From Thiomonas sp. FB-6 (GTDB lineage: Bacteria > Pseudomonadota > Gammaproteobacteria > Burkholderiales > Burkholderiaceae_C): a stretch of 64,000 nucleotides of DNA. The stretch is taken from NCBI RefSeq assembly GCF_000377645.1, contig NZ_KB898471.1:1-64000 (forward strand), read 5' to 3'. Each line of letters begins with the position of its first letter. Position 1 is the stretch's first letter. Positions 1-8,703 of this stretch are shown in pieces. Below the pieces are notes generated by a model. It worked only from the letters and a program-made list of their open reading frames with translations. It did not search any database and had not been told where the DNA came from. A program made the position numbers and the translations under genes.

Positions 1-1001
1 TTCGCCGGCTCCACCGAACCAGCCTTCTCCATCGCCTTGGCCAGCACCATGGTCGCGTCGTAGGAGTACGGCGAGTAGATCTGGAAGGCCGCCGCGCCGA
101 ACTCGGCGTCGTAACGCTTCTTCCACGCTTCGCCACCCGGCATCTGCGCGATCGGCGAGCCGCCTTCCGCGCAGATCGTGATGTCGGCCGCGTCGCCGGC
201 CAGCTTGGCCAGCTCGGGCGCGCAAATGCCGTCGCCGCCCATGAAGTGCGCCTTGATGCCCAGCTGCTGGATCTGGCGCAGCATCGGGCCGGCCTGGCTG
301 TACATGCCGCCGTAGAAAATCACGTCCGGCTTGAGCGACTTGATCTTGGTCAGAATGGCCGAGAAGTCGGTCGCCTTGTCGTTCGTGTACTCGCGGTCCA
401 GAACCTTCAGCCCGTCCTTCTTGGCCGTCTTCGCGAACACGTCGGCCACGCCCTGGCCGTAGGCCGTGCGGTCGTCGATCACCGCCACCGTCTTGGCCTT
501 CAGGTTCTGCCTGGCGTAGTTGGCCAGGCCCGCGCCCAGCGCGTTGTCGTTGGCGATGATGCGGAAGAAGGTCTTGAAGCCCTGCTCGGCGATCTTCGGA
601 TCCGTCGACGACGGCGTGATCACCGGAATGCCCGCTTCGTTATAAATGCGCGAGGCCGGGAAGGTGCAACCCGAGTTCAGGTGACCCACCACCCCGTTGG
701 CCTTCTCGTCCACGAACTTCTGCGCCACCGTCGTGGCTTGCTTCGGGTCGGCCTGGTCGTCCTGGGCGTCGATCTTCCAGATCACCTTCTTGCCGCCAAT
801 GACGATGTTCTGCTTGTTCAGGTCATTGATGGCCATGCGCACACCATTGGTGTTGTCCTGGCCAAAACTGGCCTGCGGACCCGAGATCGGGGCCGCGGAG
901 CCGATGGTGACCGTGACTTCGCCGGCGGCGAATGCGCTTCCATAGATGCCGGCCAGGGCCAGGCCAACGGACAGGGCGATAACTGTGTGCTTGCGTTTCA
1001 T
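1..1001 (-). CDS. Branched-chain amino-acid ABC transporter substrate-binding protein (LivJ/LivK type), 3' end outside window
   Basis: Periplasmic binding protein of the Leu/Ile/Val family that would capture amino acids or amides for an ABC importer. The ATG at 1001 follows a GGGAGG ribosome site about 10 nt upstream. The protein opens with a Sec signal peptide (Lys/Arg start, hydrophobic stretch, cleavage near residue 25 after GSAFA). Family features are clear: a first strand with IGSAAPISGPQASFGQDN, a DDQADPKQA segment, and AVIDDRTAYGQG in the second lobe. About 333 codons are visible before the gene runs off the left edge with no stop. It is the first of three same-strand paralogs; the other two end at 1307 and 2587. 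Substrate cannot be told. No permease or ATPase gene is visible, so they would lie outside the window or elsewhere. Confidence 0.93.
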   Translation of the reverse strand, partial: MKRKHTVIALSVGLALAGIYGSAFAAGEVTVTIGSAAPISGPQASFGQDNTNGVRMAINDLNKQNIVIGGKKVIWKIDAQDDQADPKQATTVAQKFVDEKANGVVGHLNSGCTFPASRIYNEAGIPVITPSSTDPKIAEQGFKTFFRIIANDNALGAGLANYARQNLKAKTVAVIDDRTAYGQGVADVFAKTAKKDGLKVLDREYTNDKATDFSAILTKIKSLKPDVIFYGGMYSQAGPMLRQIQQLGIKAHFMGGDGICAPELAKLAGDAADITICAEGGSPIAQMPGGEAWKKRYDAEFGAAAFQIYSPYSYDATMVLAKAMEKAGSVEPA

Positions 1002-1306
1002 GTGAACGAACCTCCCGGTTATAGGATTTTTGGCGATCGTGTGCGCCACAATTCAGTCGGGAACACCCAACGCCGGCCACTATACACACGACGCCGCCAC
1101 GCAGTAAACGGGAACTCCACGGAGAGTTGTTTGCCGGTCACCACGGCGCCCGCAAACGCGGGGGTGACGCCCGGCGCGGCATGCGGCATGCCCCGCCGGC
1201 GGGAGCTTTCGCCCTGTTTCGGGGCCCACGCACCATGCTGGATCGGCGCATCGTGTCGGCCCGTGTCGGCCCGTGTCGGCCCTTGTCAGCCCGTGTCAGC
1301 GAGACG
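1002..1306. other. Intergenic region between two binding-protein genes
   Basis: These 305 bases carry no convincing gene. The right part holds a 10-bp tandem repeat (listed separately). The left part holds the leader of the gene starting at 1001, with its ribosome site and an AT-richer patch near 1020-1030 that could be a promoter. No clear terminator with a T run was found after the gene ending at 1307. Confidence 0.5.
1251..1300. repeat. Five tandem copies of a 10-bp unit (CCGTGTCGGC)
   Basis: Five adjacent decamers: TCGTGTCGGC, CCGTGTCGGC twice, CCTTGTCAGC and CCGTGTCAGC. They end only 6 bases before the stop codon of the gene read on the minus strand, so the array lies in its 3' untranslated region. 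The graded divergence looks like slippage-type expansion followed by drift. No function is known to me. Confidence 0.85.
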
Positions 1307-2545
1307 TCAGCGATGCACGGTCAGCACCTTCACCGGAACCTTCAGTCCGTCACGATATACGGAAATGGTGACTTGTGGATCGCTCACTTCGCCGTTGGCT
1401 TCGAAGCGGATGTGTTCGCGCGTGATGCCGTCGTAGTCGGTGGCGCGCAGCGCGGGCAGGAAGCGCGCGGGCTCGGCCGAGCCCGCGCGCTGCATGGCCT
1501 GCGCCAGCACCATGGTCGCGTCGTAGGAGTACGGCGAATAGGACTGCAAGGCCCCGGCACCGAAGCGGCTCTCGTAGCGCTGCCTCCACGCCAGGCCTCC
1601 GGGCGTGCGCTCCAGCGGCAGGCGGCCGTCGCCGCAGACCACGTGGCGCAGGGAATCGCCGGCCAGCTTGGGAAGCTCGGCCACGCAGGCGCCGTCGCCG
1701 GCCAGCAGCGGGATGTCGAGCCCGAAGCGATCCATCTGGCGCATCATCAGGCCGGTCTGCGTGACCACGCCGCCGAACATGATCGCCTCGGGCCGCAGCG
1801 CGCGCACGCGGGTGAGCACGGCGGAAAAGTCGCTGGCCTTGTCGGTGGTGTACTCGCGGCTCAGCACGCGAATGCCGCGCGCCGCCGCGTCGCGCGCGAA
1901 GGCGTCGGCCAGGCCCTGGCCGAAGGCGGTGCGGTCGTCGATCAGCGCCACGCTGCGCAGGTGCAGCTCCTGTTGCGCGTAGTCGGCCAGGGCGCGGGAG
2001 ATCACGGCGTCGTCGGAGATCACGCGAAAGAAGGTCTTCGAGCCCATGCGGCCCAGGCGGGTGTCGGTGGCCGAGGCCATCATCATCGGAATCGAGGCCG
2101 CATCGAGCAGGCGCACCGCCGCGTACGAGCCGCTGGAGGTGTCCGGGCCGATCACGCCGGCCACCTTGGCATCGATGAACTTCTGCGCCACCACCGCGGC
2201 CTGGCGCGGGTCGGCCTGGTCGTCCTCGGCGAGCAGCTTCCACACCACGTGGTCGTTGCCGATACGCAGTTGCCTGGCGTTCAGGTCCTCCACGGCCAGC
2301 CTGACGCCGTTGCTGAAATCCTGCCCGACCAGCGCGCGCGGCCCGGTGGTTCCGCCGGTGACGCCCAACACCACGGTGAGCGTTCCGGCCGAGGCCTGCG
2401 GGGACCATGCCGCAGCCAGGGCGCACGCCAGGGTTCCCGCCAAGGTGCCCGCCAACCGTGCGCCCTTCCCCGCGGCACGGGTGGCGCACGCCCTGCCGGG
2501 CGGCACGGCGCTCGCGCCGCGGATGCGTGGGTCGACTCGGTGCAT
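1307..2545 (-). CDS. Branched-chain amino-acid ABC transporter substrate-binding protein, second paralog
   Basis: Complete 412-residue periplasmic binding protein of the Leu/Ile/Val family. The ATG at 2545 has a good AGGAGA ribosome site 5-6 nt upstream, so the long Arg/Ala-rich N-terminus is probably real. The hydrophobic segment LAGTLACALAAAW and a cleavage site near PQASA (about residue 53) form the signal peptide. The mature part has the typical VLGVTGGTTGPRALVGQDF start, AEDDQADPRQA and ALIDDRTAFGQG. It is clearly related to both flanking paralogs but more diverged, for example PDTSSGSYAAVRLL where the others have a Ser/Gly-rich ligand loop, so it may bind a different ligand. It starts 41 bp after the third paralog and may share its transcript. 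Confidence 0.93.
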   Translation of the reverse strand: MHRVDPRIRGASAVPPGRACATRAAGKGARLAGTLAGTLACALAAAWSPQASAGTLTVVLGVTGGTTGPRALVGQDFSNGVRLAVEDLNARQLRIGNDHVVWKLLAEDDQADPRQAAVVAQKFIDAKVAGVIGPDTSSGSYAAVRLLDAASIPMMMASATDTRLGRMGSKTFFRVISDDAVISRALADYAQQELHLRSVALIDDRTAFGQGLADAFARDAAARGIRVLSREYTTDKASDFSAVLTRVRALRPEAIMFGGVVTQTGLMMRQMDRFGLDIPLLAGDGACVAELPKLAGDSLRHVVCGDGRLPLERTPGGLAWRQRYESRFGAGALQSYSPYSYDATMVLAQAMQRAGSAEPARFLPALRATDYDGITREHIRFEANGEVSDPQVTISVYRDGLKVPVKVLTVHR

Positions 2546-2586
2546 GCTTGTCTCCTAGTGTTGGCTTCAGCGCTCGGCGCCTGGGT

Positions 2587-3906
2587 TCAGGGCAGTTGCT
2601 GCACGCCCAGTACGGTCTGCCGGCCGTCGCGGAACTCCTCGATGGTGACGGCCGGCGCGATCAGGTTGCCCTGCGGGGTGAAGCGGATACCGCGCTTGGT
2701 CACCCCGTCGTAGCCGATGTCGCGCAGGTAGGGCAGGTACTTGCGCGGCTCCGTGGAGCCGGCCTTGGCCATGGCCGCGGCCAGCACCATGGTGGCGTCG
2801 TAGGCGTAGGGCGAGAAGGTCTGCACCGTGGCGGCACCGAAGCGCGCGCGATAGCGCTTGAGCCAGGCCTCGCCTTCGGGCATGGATTGCAGCGGCAGGC
2901 CACTCTCGGCGCACAGCGCGCCGTTCACCGCTTCGCCGGCAGCCTGCGCCATGGCCGGCAGGCAACTGCCGTTGCCGCCGATGTAGCGGGCCTCGATTCC
3001 CAGGCGCCGCATCTGGCGCAGCAAGGGGCCTCCCTGGCCGTAGAGCCCGCCGTAGAAAATCGCGTCGGGCCGCAGCGAGCGCACCCGCGTGAGCACGGCC
3101 GAGAAATCGCTGGCCTTGTCGTTGGTGTACTCGCGCGCCAGCACGCTCAAGCCGGAGGCCTTGGCCGCGCGCGCGAAACCGTCGGCCTGGCCCTGGCCGT
3201 AGGCGGTGCGGTCGTCGATCACGACCACGGTGCGCAGGTGCAGCGTGTCGGCGGCGTAGCGGGCCAGGCTTTCGCTTTGCGCGTCGTCGTCGGCCAGCAG
3301 GCGGAAAAAGGTCGCGTGGCCGCGGCGGGCGAGGCTGGAATCGGTGGACGCCGGCGTGATCTGGGGAATGCCCGCGCGCGCATAGATGGGCGCGGCGGGG
3401 CCGGTGCTTCCGCTGCTGGCGTGGCCCACGACGCCGTTGACCTTCTGGTCCACGAACTTCTGCGCCACCTGGGTGGCCTGGCGGGGATCGCCCTGGTCGT
3501 CCTGGGCGTCGAGTTCCCACAGCACGCGCTTGCCGCCGATGACCATGCCGCGCCGGTTCAGTTCCTCGATGGCCAGGCGCACGGCGTTGGTGTTGTCCAT
3601 GCCGACGGCGGCCAGCGAGCCGGTCATGGGCTCGGCGCTGCCGATGCGCACGGTGATCGCGGCGTCCTGCGCGAGGCTGGCGGGCGCGAAAACCGCCGAT
3701 GCGCCCAGGCAGGCGGCGACGGCGGCGCGCGCCAGAGCCAGCGGGACGCGACAGGCGGAGCATCGGCCGGTGATGCGCCGCAGCATGCGGGGGACGAGGG
3801 GCCGCGGGATGCGCGGGGGGTGCCGGAGCGGCGCCAGGACGGGAGGGGCGATGGGAGGATTCACGGCGGGGGCCTCGAAAAGGTCGAGCCCCATTACACA
3901 CCGCAT
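2587..3906 (-). CDS. Branched-chain amino-acid ABC transporter substrate-binding protein, third paralog
   Basis: Periplasmic binding protein of the Leu/Ile/Val family, most like the gene ending at the left edge: it shares DDQGDPRQATQVAQKFVDQ, VIDDRTAYGQGQ and SPYAYDATMVLA. The frame opens at an ATG at 3906 (439 residues), but the first 40 residues are Pro/Arg-rich and unlike a signal peptide. An internal ATG at 3786 starts a conventional one (LALARAAVAACLGASAVFAPASLA, given here only as a region: residues 52-78 of the long form) and gives about 399 residues, closer to the family norm. Neither start has a strong ribosome site, so I keep the long form and flag 3786 as the likelier start. Probably first gene of the tandem group. 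Confidence 0.88.
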   Translation of the reverse strand: MRCVMGLDLFEAPAVNPPIAPPVLAPLRHPPRIPRPLVPRMLRRITGRCSACRVPLALARAAVAACLGASAVFAPASLAQDAAITVRIGSAEPMTGSLAAVGMDNTNAVRLAIEELNRRGMVIGGKRVLWELDAQDDQGDPRQATQVAQKFVDQKVNGVVGHASSGSTGPAAPIYARAGIPQITPASTDSSLARRGHATFFRLLADDDAQSESLARYAADTLHLRTVVVIDDRTAYGQGQADGFARAAKASGLSVLAREYTNDKASDFSAVLTRVRSLRPDAIFYGGLYGQGGPLLRQMRRLGIEARYIGGNGSCLPAMAQAAGEAVNGALCAESGLPLQSMPEGEAWLKRYRARFGAATVQTFSPYAYDATMVLAAAMAKAGSTEPRKYLPYLRDIGYDGVTKRGIRFTPQGNLIAPAVTIEEFRDGRQTVLGVQQLP

Positions 3907-3989
3907 GAAAAACTTTGTTACGTTTGGGGGGATATCACCCCGGATGTCCTCGGGCCATCAGGCGCGGCCGTTGTCCGCGGCTCCGCGCC

Positions 3990-4388
3990 TCACTCCGCCG
4001 CGCCGTGCTCGTCCAGCCACTCGTGCATGCGCGGCTGCAGGCGTCGCGCCAGCTCCGCCGCGGTCTCGCGCAGCAGCAGGGCCAGGCGCGGCTCCAGCAC
4101 TTCGCGCAGCGCCTGCTCGAGTTCGAGTTCCAGTACCGCGCGCGCCATCTCGTTGGACACCGCCGGATGGTCGGCCAGCGGCGCCACCAACGCGGCCGCC
4201 GCAGGCGCTGGGTCCGGCGCGTGCAGCGCGGCCAGGGATCCGACCACCCGAGCCGTGGCGGGTGACGCCCACTGCGAATGCGAGGGCGCCTGCGTTTGCG
4301 CCTGCGTTTGCGCCTGCGGCTCCGGGCCGGCGCCCGCGGGCAGTTCCAGCACTTCGGTCAACAGGGGAAGGCGCCGGCCGGTGTTCAT
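3990..4388 (-). CDS. Small conserved-type protein of unknown function behind holC
   Basis: A 132-residue protein whose ATG at 4388 sits one base after the holC stop (TGA-C-ATG), so it is almost certainly translationally coupled to holC. Residues about 20-45 are low complexity with a duplicated QAQT unit (QAQTQAQTQAPSHSQ). The C-terminal half is a predicted amphipathic helix rich in Glu, Leu, Arg and Ala (LELELEQALREVLEPRLALL, then RETAAELARRLQPRMHEWL). There is no signal peptide or membrane segment. I do not recognise a named family. A small unknown gene behind holC fits Burkholderiales gene order as I remember it. A structural or DNA-replication-linked role is only a guess from the neighbour. 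Confidence 0.75.
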   Translation of the reverse strand: MNTGRRLPLLTEVLELPAGAGPEPQAQTQAQTQAPSHSQWASPATARVVGSLAALHAPDPAPAAAALVAPLADHPAVSNEMARAVLELELEQALREVLEPRLALLLRETAAELARRLQPRMHEWLDEHGAAE

Positions 4389-4389
4389 G

Positions 4390-4812
4390 TCAGGTCTCCA
4401 CGGTCTGCGGCTCGAGGCCGGCGCTGCGGTACATGCGGAAGCGCTGCCGCGCCGCCGCCTTGGCCGGAGCATCGGCCCCGACGAGTTCGATCACCCGCGG
4501 CAACTGCTGCCAACCCAGCACCTCCTCGGTGCCCAGGTTGACCAGACAGTCGCGCCCTTGCAGCGCGCGCACGTCGGCGGCGTCGCTGAGCACGATGGGG
4601 CTGCGGCGCTCCAGCGCCTCGCCGACCCGGCAGTGGGCCAGGAAGTCCGGCTGGGAGAAGCTCCACAGTCGCTGGTCGAGTTCGTCGATCCACGCGGGCG
4701 GCGCGCACACCACGGTGCGCGCGCCCTTGGCCTCGGCCGCGCGCAGCAAGGCGCAGCAGTAGCCCAGCGGGTCGGCCACGCCGACGCGGAACTCGACCCG
4801 CTGCGCGCTCAC
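4390..4812 (-). CDS. holC: DNA polymerase III subunit chi
   Basis: HolC (140 residues) is the clamp-loader accessory subunit that, with psi, links the replicase to single-stranded-DNA-binding protein. The sequence shows the family's N-terminal VEFRVGVADPLGYCCALLRA and the conserved core with LWSFSQPDFLAHCRVGEA, SPIVLSD and LVNLG. Start is a GTG at 4812, supported by a GAGGA ribosome site overlapping the pepA stop region about 9 nt upstream. It lies 10 bp downstream of pepA, the same order as in E. coli and many proteobacteria, so co-transcription is likely. Confidence 0.92.
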   Translation of the reverse strand: MSAQRVEFRVGVADPLGYCCALLRAAEAKGARTVVCAPPAWIDELDQRLWSFSQPDFLAHCRVGEALERRSPIVLSDAADVRALQGRDCLVNLGTEEVLGWQQLPRVIELVGADAPAKAAARQRFRMYRSAGLEPQTVET

Positions 4813-4822
4813 GCTGCGGTCC

Positions 4823-6298
4823 TCATCGCGGCGACGCGCCCTGCTCCTGCGCCAGCAGGTAATGCACCAGCAGCGGCACCGGGCGCCCGGTGGCCCCCTT
4901 CTCGGCGCCGCTCTTCCACGCCGTGCCGGCGATGTCCAGGTGCGCCCAGCGATAGGCCTTGGTGAAGCGCTGCAGGAAACAGGCCGCGGTGACGCTGCCG
5001 CCGGCGCGCCCGGCGATGTTGGCGACGTCGGCGAAGCGCGAACGCAGGCCCTCGGCGTAGTCCTCGCCCAGCGGCATGCGCCAGCAGGGGTCCTGGGTCT
5101 GGCGCCCGGACTCCAGCAGCGCCTCGGCCAGCGCGTCGTCGGGGCTGAACAGCCCGCTGTTGACGTGGCCCAGCGCGATCACGCAGGCGCCGGTGAGGGT
5201 GGCGATGTCGACCACGCTGGCGGGCTTGAAGCGCTCGGCGTAGTTCAGCGCGTCGCAAAGGATCAGGCGCCCCTCGGCGTCGGTATTGAGGATCTCGATG
5301 GTCTGCCCGGAGCGGCTGGTCACCACGTCGCCGGGCTTGACCGCCGTGCCGCCGGGCAGGTTCTCGGTGGCGGGAATCAGGCCCACCACGTTGATGGCCG
5401 GACGCAGGCGCGCGAGCGCCTCGAAGGCGCCCAGCACCGAGGCGGCGCCGCACATGTCGAACTTCATCTCGTCCATCTCGGCGCCGGGCTTGAGCGAGAT
5501 GCCGCCGCTGTCGAAGGTGACGCCCTTGCCCACCAGCACGTGGGGGGCCTGCTTCTTCGCCGCGCCTTCGTAGCGCAGCACGATGAACCGCGGCGGCTGC
5601 TGCGAGCCTTGCGCCACCGCCAGCAGCGCGCCCATGCGTTCGCGCTCGATCTCGGCGCGCCCGAGCACTTCCACCTTCAGCTTGTGGCGCTTGCCCAGGT
5701 CCTGCGCGACCTTGCCCAGGTGCGCGGGGGTGCAGTGGTTGCCCGGCAGGTTGGCCAGGTTGCGGCACAGGTCCACGCCGGCCTGCACGGCCACCGCGCG
5801 GTCCAGGCGCGCGCGCGCCGCGGCGGCCTGGCGCGACGGCGCGAGGATCTGCACCGACTCGACGCGGCAGGCCGGATCGGGGTCGGGCTTGCGCGTGGCG
5901 CTGTAGACGTAGGCGAAATCCCCGAAGGCGCGCACCGCGGCCTCAATCACCGGCTGCTGGCCGTCGGCGCAGGCCAGGTGCACCTGCGCGGCGGCGCGGC
6001 CCTTCAGCGCCGTGCAGGCCGCGGCGGCGGCCTTGCGCCAGGCGCGCGCGTCGGTGGGGGCGGCGCCCAGCCCCACCAGCAGGGTGCGGCGGGCGGCCAG
6101 GCCCGGCACGCGGCCGAGCAGCAGGGTGTTGCCGACGGCGCCGGTGAAGTCGCCGTCCTGGCGGGCCTCGGCGACGGCGGCGTCGACCGCCTCGGCGTCG
6201 GCCAGGCCGCTGCCTTCGGCGGATTGCTGCAGGAAGACGACCAGGCAATCGCTGCGTAGCGAAGACAAGGCTTTCAGGGGGGCTATGCTAAATTCCAT
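4823..6298 (-). CDS. pepA: Leucyl aminopeptidase (cytosol aminopeptidase, M17)
   Basis: A 491-residue M17 metallo-aminopeptidase that removes N-terminal residues, with two metal ions in a hexamer. The N-terminal macro-like domain is followed by the catalytic domain: VGKGVTFDSGGISLKPG (metal-binding Lys/Asp), DMCGAASVLGAFEA, and the family signature NTDAEGRLILCDAL. E. coli PepA also binds DNA in XerCD recombination; whether this one does is not visible. The ATG at 6298 has AGGAG five bases upstream. Upstream lies the divergent lptF gene across 159 bp, a conserved arrangement in gamma- and betaproteobacteria. Confidence 0.96.
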   Translation of the reverse strand: MEFSIAPLKALSSLRSDCLVVFLQQSAEGSGLADAEAVDAAVAEARQDGDFTGAVGNTLLLGRVPGLAARRTLLVGLGAAPTDARAWRKAAAAACTALKGRAAAQVHLACADGQQPVIEAAVRAFGDFAYVYSATRKPDPDPACRVESVQILAPSRQAAAARARLDRAVAVQAGVDLCRNLANLPGNHCTPAHLGKVAQDLGKRHKLKVEVLGRAEIERERMGALLAVAQGSQQPPRFIVLRYEGAAKKQAPHVLVGKGVTFDSGGISLKPGAEMDEMKFDMCGAASVLGAFEALARLRPAINVVGLIPATENLPGGTAVKPGDVVTSRSGQTIEILNTDAEGRLILCDALNYAERFKPASVVDIATLTGACVIALGHVNSGLFSPDDALAEALLESGRQTQDPCWRMPLGEDYAEGLRSRFADVANIAGRAGGSVTAACFLQRFTKAYRWAHLDIAGTAWKSGAEKGATGRPVPLLVHYLLAQEQGASPR

Positions 6299-6457
6299 GA
6301 GGGCTCCTGACGTGGCTTGGCCCATTATTCCACCGGCCGGGCCCCCGTGTCTCGCCAGTGTGTTCCACGGGTGCCGCGCGCGCCTCGGCGGCATGCCCGG
6401 AGCCGAGCCGTCGAGGAGCGCGAACCCGGCCCCCGCATTCCGCCACCACCCATCCCG

Positions 6458-7570
6458 ATGCTGCTGGACAGTTCCCTGCGCCGCGAAATGGCCCGCCATT
6501 TCGGCGCCAGTTTCACGGTGCTGTTCTCGGTCGTGCTGACCCTGCTGCTGATCCGCATCCTGGGCCAGGCCACCGAGGGCCTGGCCAACCCGCGCGACCT
6601 GTTCCTGCTCATCGGCCTGGCCTGCCTGAGCTACCTGCAGTTCATCCTCGGCCTGGCGCTGTTCATCGCCGTGCTGACGAGCTTCTCGCGCATGCACCGC
6701 GACTCGGAGATGGTCATCTGGGCCGGAGCGGGAGCCACGCCCGGGCAGTTCTTCCGCACGGCGCTCCGGTTCAGCGCGCCGGTGCTCACGGTGATCGCGC
6801 TGCTCACGCTGGTGGGCTGGCCCTGGGCCAACCGCCAGGACAGCGCGCTGCGCCAGCGCTTCGAGCAGCGCAGCGACCTGTCGCGCGCGGCGCCCGGCCA
6901 GTTCAGGCGCTCGGCCTCGGGCATGCGCGTGTTCTTCATCGGCAAGGGCGCCGACGCCCAGGGGCTGGCGCACGACATCTTCATCCGCGACCTGTCCGAC
7001 GGGCGCGAGACCGTGACCGTGGCGCGCTCGGCGGCGCTGGCCAATCGGGACGATTCGCGCTACCTGATGCTGTCCGACGGCCATCGCTACACCCATACCC
7101 TGGGGCAGGCCGACTATCAGATCACGGGCTTCCGGGAAATGGGCGTGCGCGTGTCCGCGCTGAGCAGCCCGGCCACCCAGGCGCTGCCTGGCGCCGCCAC
7201 TCTGGCCAACACGCCCAGCCGCGAGATCGACACGCCGACCCTGGCGCTGTCGGCCAACCCCTACTGGCAGGGCGAACTGTCCTGGCGCATCGGCGTGCCG
7301 GTGTCCTCGCTGCTGCTGGTGCTGATGGCGGTGCCGCTGGCTGCGACCAATCCCCGCGCCGGCCGCGCGCTGCAGCTCATCGTCGCCGTGCTGGTGTACC
7401 TGGTCTACCTGAACTTCCTCAACGCCACCCAGCACTGGATCGAGGCGGGCACGCTGCACCTGGGCAGCGGCCTGCTGCTGCTGCACGGCGGCGCGCTGCT
7501 GGTGCTGCTGGCGCTGGCTTATGCCAAGGACCTGCTGCCGCGCCCGCTGGGCCCGCGGGCGGCGGCCTGA
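6458..7570 (+). CDS. lptF: LPS export ABC transporter permease LptF
   Basis: Inner-membrane permease (370 residues) of the LptB2FG machine that extracts lipopolysaccharide and hands it to the LptC-A-D bridge. Membrane helices are visible near residues 18-36, 50-75 and 95-115, then a periplasmic beta-jellyroll region, then three C-terminal helices (ending LLLHGGALLVLLALAYAKDLL). The start MLLDSSLRREMARHF at 6458 fits the family; a longer frame begins at 6317 but its extra 47 residues are Arg/Pro-rich and would run into the pepA leader. No strong ribosome site is seen. lptG follows after 14 bases. Confidence 0.94.
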   Translation: MLLDSSLRREMARHFGASFTVLFSVVLTLLLIRILGQATEGLANPRDLFLLIGLACLSYLQFILGLALFIAVLTSFSRMHRDSEMVIWAGAGATPGQFFRTALRFSAPVLTVIALLTLVGWPWANRQDSALRQRFEQRSDLSRAAPGQFRRSASGMRVFFIGKGADAQGLAHDIFIRDLSDGRETVTVARSAALANRDDSRYLMLSDGHRYTHTLGQADYQITGFREMGVRVSALSSPATQALPGAATLANTPSREIDTPTLALSANPYWQGELSWRIGVPVSSLLLVLMAVPLAATNPRAGRALQLIVAVLVYLVYLNFLNATQHWIEAGTLHLGSGLLLLHGGALLVLLALAYAKDLLPRPLGPRAAA

Positions 7571-7584
7571 GGCGGAACACGCGC

Positions 7585-8676
7585 ATGCAGACCATCCGCC
7601 GCTACCTGTTCCGCCAGCTCACGGGCGCCATCGCGCTGGTGCTGCTGGTGTTCCTGGGGCTGCTGTTCTTCCTGGACATGCTCAACCAGCTCAGCAACAG
7701 CGGCCACGGCTTCGCCGCGGCCATGCTGATGGTGGCCCTGCAACTGCCCTCGCGCGCCTACGACGTGCTGCCCATCGCGGTGATCACCGGCACCGTGTAC
7801 GTGCTGGCCGCGCTGGCCGCGTCCTCCGAATTCACCATCCTGCGCATGGCCGGCCTGAGCCCGCGCGTCGCGCTGCTGCAGCTGCTCGGCTACGGGCTGC
7901 TGTGCTCGGCGCTGGTGTTCGCGCTGGGCGAGTTCGCGGCGCCGGCCGCGCAGCGCATGCAGGCCGCGCTGCAGGCGCACCTGCCGGGAGGCCAGTTCGG
8001 CACCGCGCCGAACGCCGGCATCTGGGTGCGCAACCGCGAAGGCGCCAACGACGACCAGATGATCAACATCGGCCGCGTGGGCTCCAACGGCGAACTGCAC
8101 GACGTGCGCATCTACGTGCTCGACGACGCCGCGCACCTGCTGCGCACGGTGCGCGCGGCCAGCGCCAGCTACCAGTCCAGCGGCCACTGGCTGCTGCGCG
8201 ACGTGCGCTCGGTGAGCCTGCCGACCGGCTCGTCCGGCGACGTGCGCAGCAGCAGCGCGCCGAGGCTGGACTGGCACACCTCGGTGTCGCCGCCGATGCT
8301 CGACGCCCTCGTGCTCAGCCCGCAGGACATGTCGGTGTTCGACCTGTGGCGCTACATCTCGCACCTGCGCGCCAACGGTCAGTCGGTGCAGCGCGACGAG
8401 CTCGAGTTCTGGCGCAAGCTGCTGTATCCGCTCAGCGGGGTCATCATGATGATGCTGGCCCTGCCCTTCGCCTACCTGCACGCGCGCTCCGGGCAGATCA
8501 GCTGGAAGGTGTTCGCCGGCATCATGCTCGGAGTGAGCTTCATCCTGCTCAACACCCTGGCCTCGCGCCTGGGCCTGGTCGCGAACTGGCCCGTGTGGCT
8601 GGCCGTGGCCCTGCCCTACCTGTTGTACGGCAGCGCGGCGCTGGGCTTTTTCCTCTGGCGCGTGCAGCGCCACTGA
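7585..8676 (+). CDS. lptG: LPS export ABC transporter permease LptG
   Basis: Second permease (363 residues) of the LptB2FG complex. It starts with an in-helix sequence MQTIRRYLFRQLTGAIALVL and has the typical six-helix plan with a periplasmic jellyroll between helices 3 and 4. The conserved motif LRMAGLSP (residues about 90-97) corresponds to the coupling region that contacts the LptB ATPase. The C-terminal helices contain LYPLSGVIMMMLALPFAYLH. The ATG at 7585 follows a GAGGCGG ribosome site placed right after the lptF stop, so the two are one transcription unit. Length is normal for the family. Confidence 0.95.
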   Translation: MQTIRRYLFRQLTGAIALVLLVFLGLLFFLDMLNQLSNSGHGFAAAMLMVALQLPSRAYDVLPIAVITGTVYVLAALAASSEFTILRMAGLSPRVALLQLLGYGLLCSALVFALGEFAAPAAQRMQAALQAHLPGGQFGTAPNAGIWVRNREGANDDQMINIGRVGSNGELHDVRIYVLDDAAHLLRTVRAASASYQSSGHWLLRDVRSVSLPTGSSGDVRSSSAPRLDWHTSVSPPMLDALVLSPQDMSVFDLWRYISHLRANGQSVQRDELEFWRKLLYPLSGVIMMMLALPFAYLHARSGQISWKVFAGIMLGVSFILLNTLASRLGLVANWPVWLAVALPYLLYGSAALGFFLWRVQRH

Positions 8677-8703
8677 CGCGGGCACGCCGCGCACGCCACC
8701 ACC

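Noticed and set aside
6317-6457. Longer N-terminus for LptF
   Set aside because: Arg/Pro-rich, unlike LptF, and overlaps the pepA leader; the family start is at 6458.
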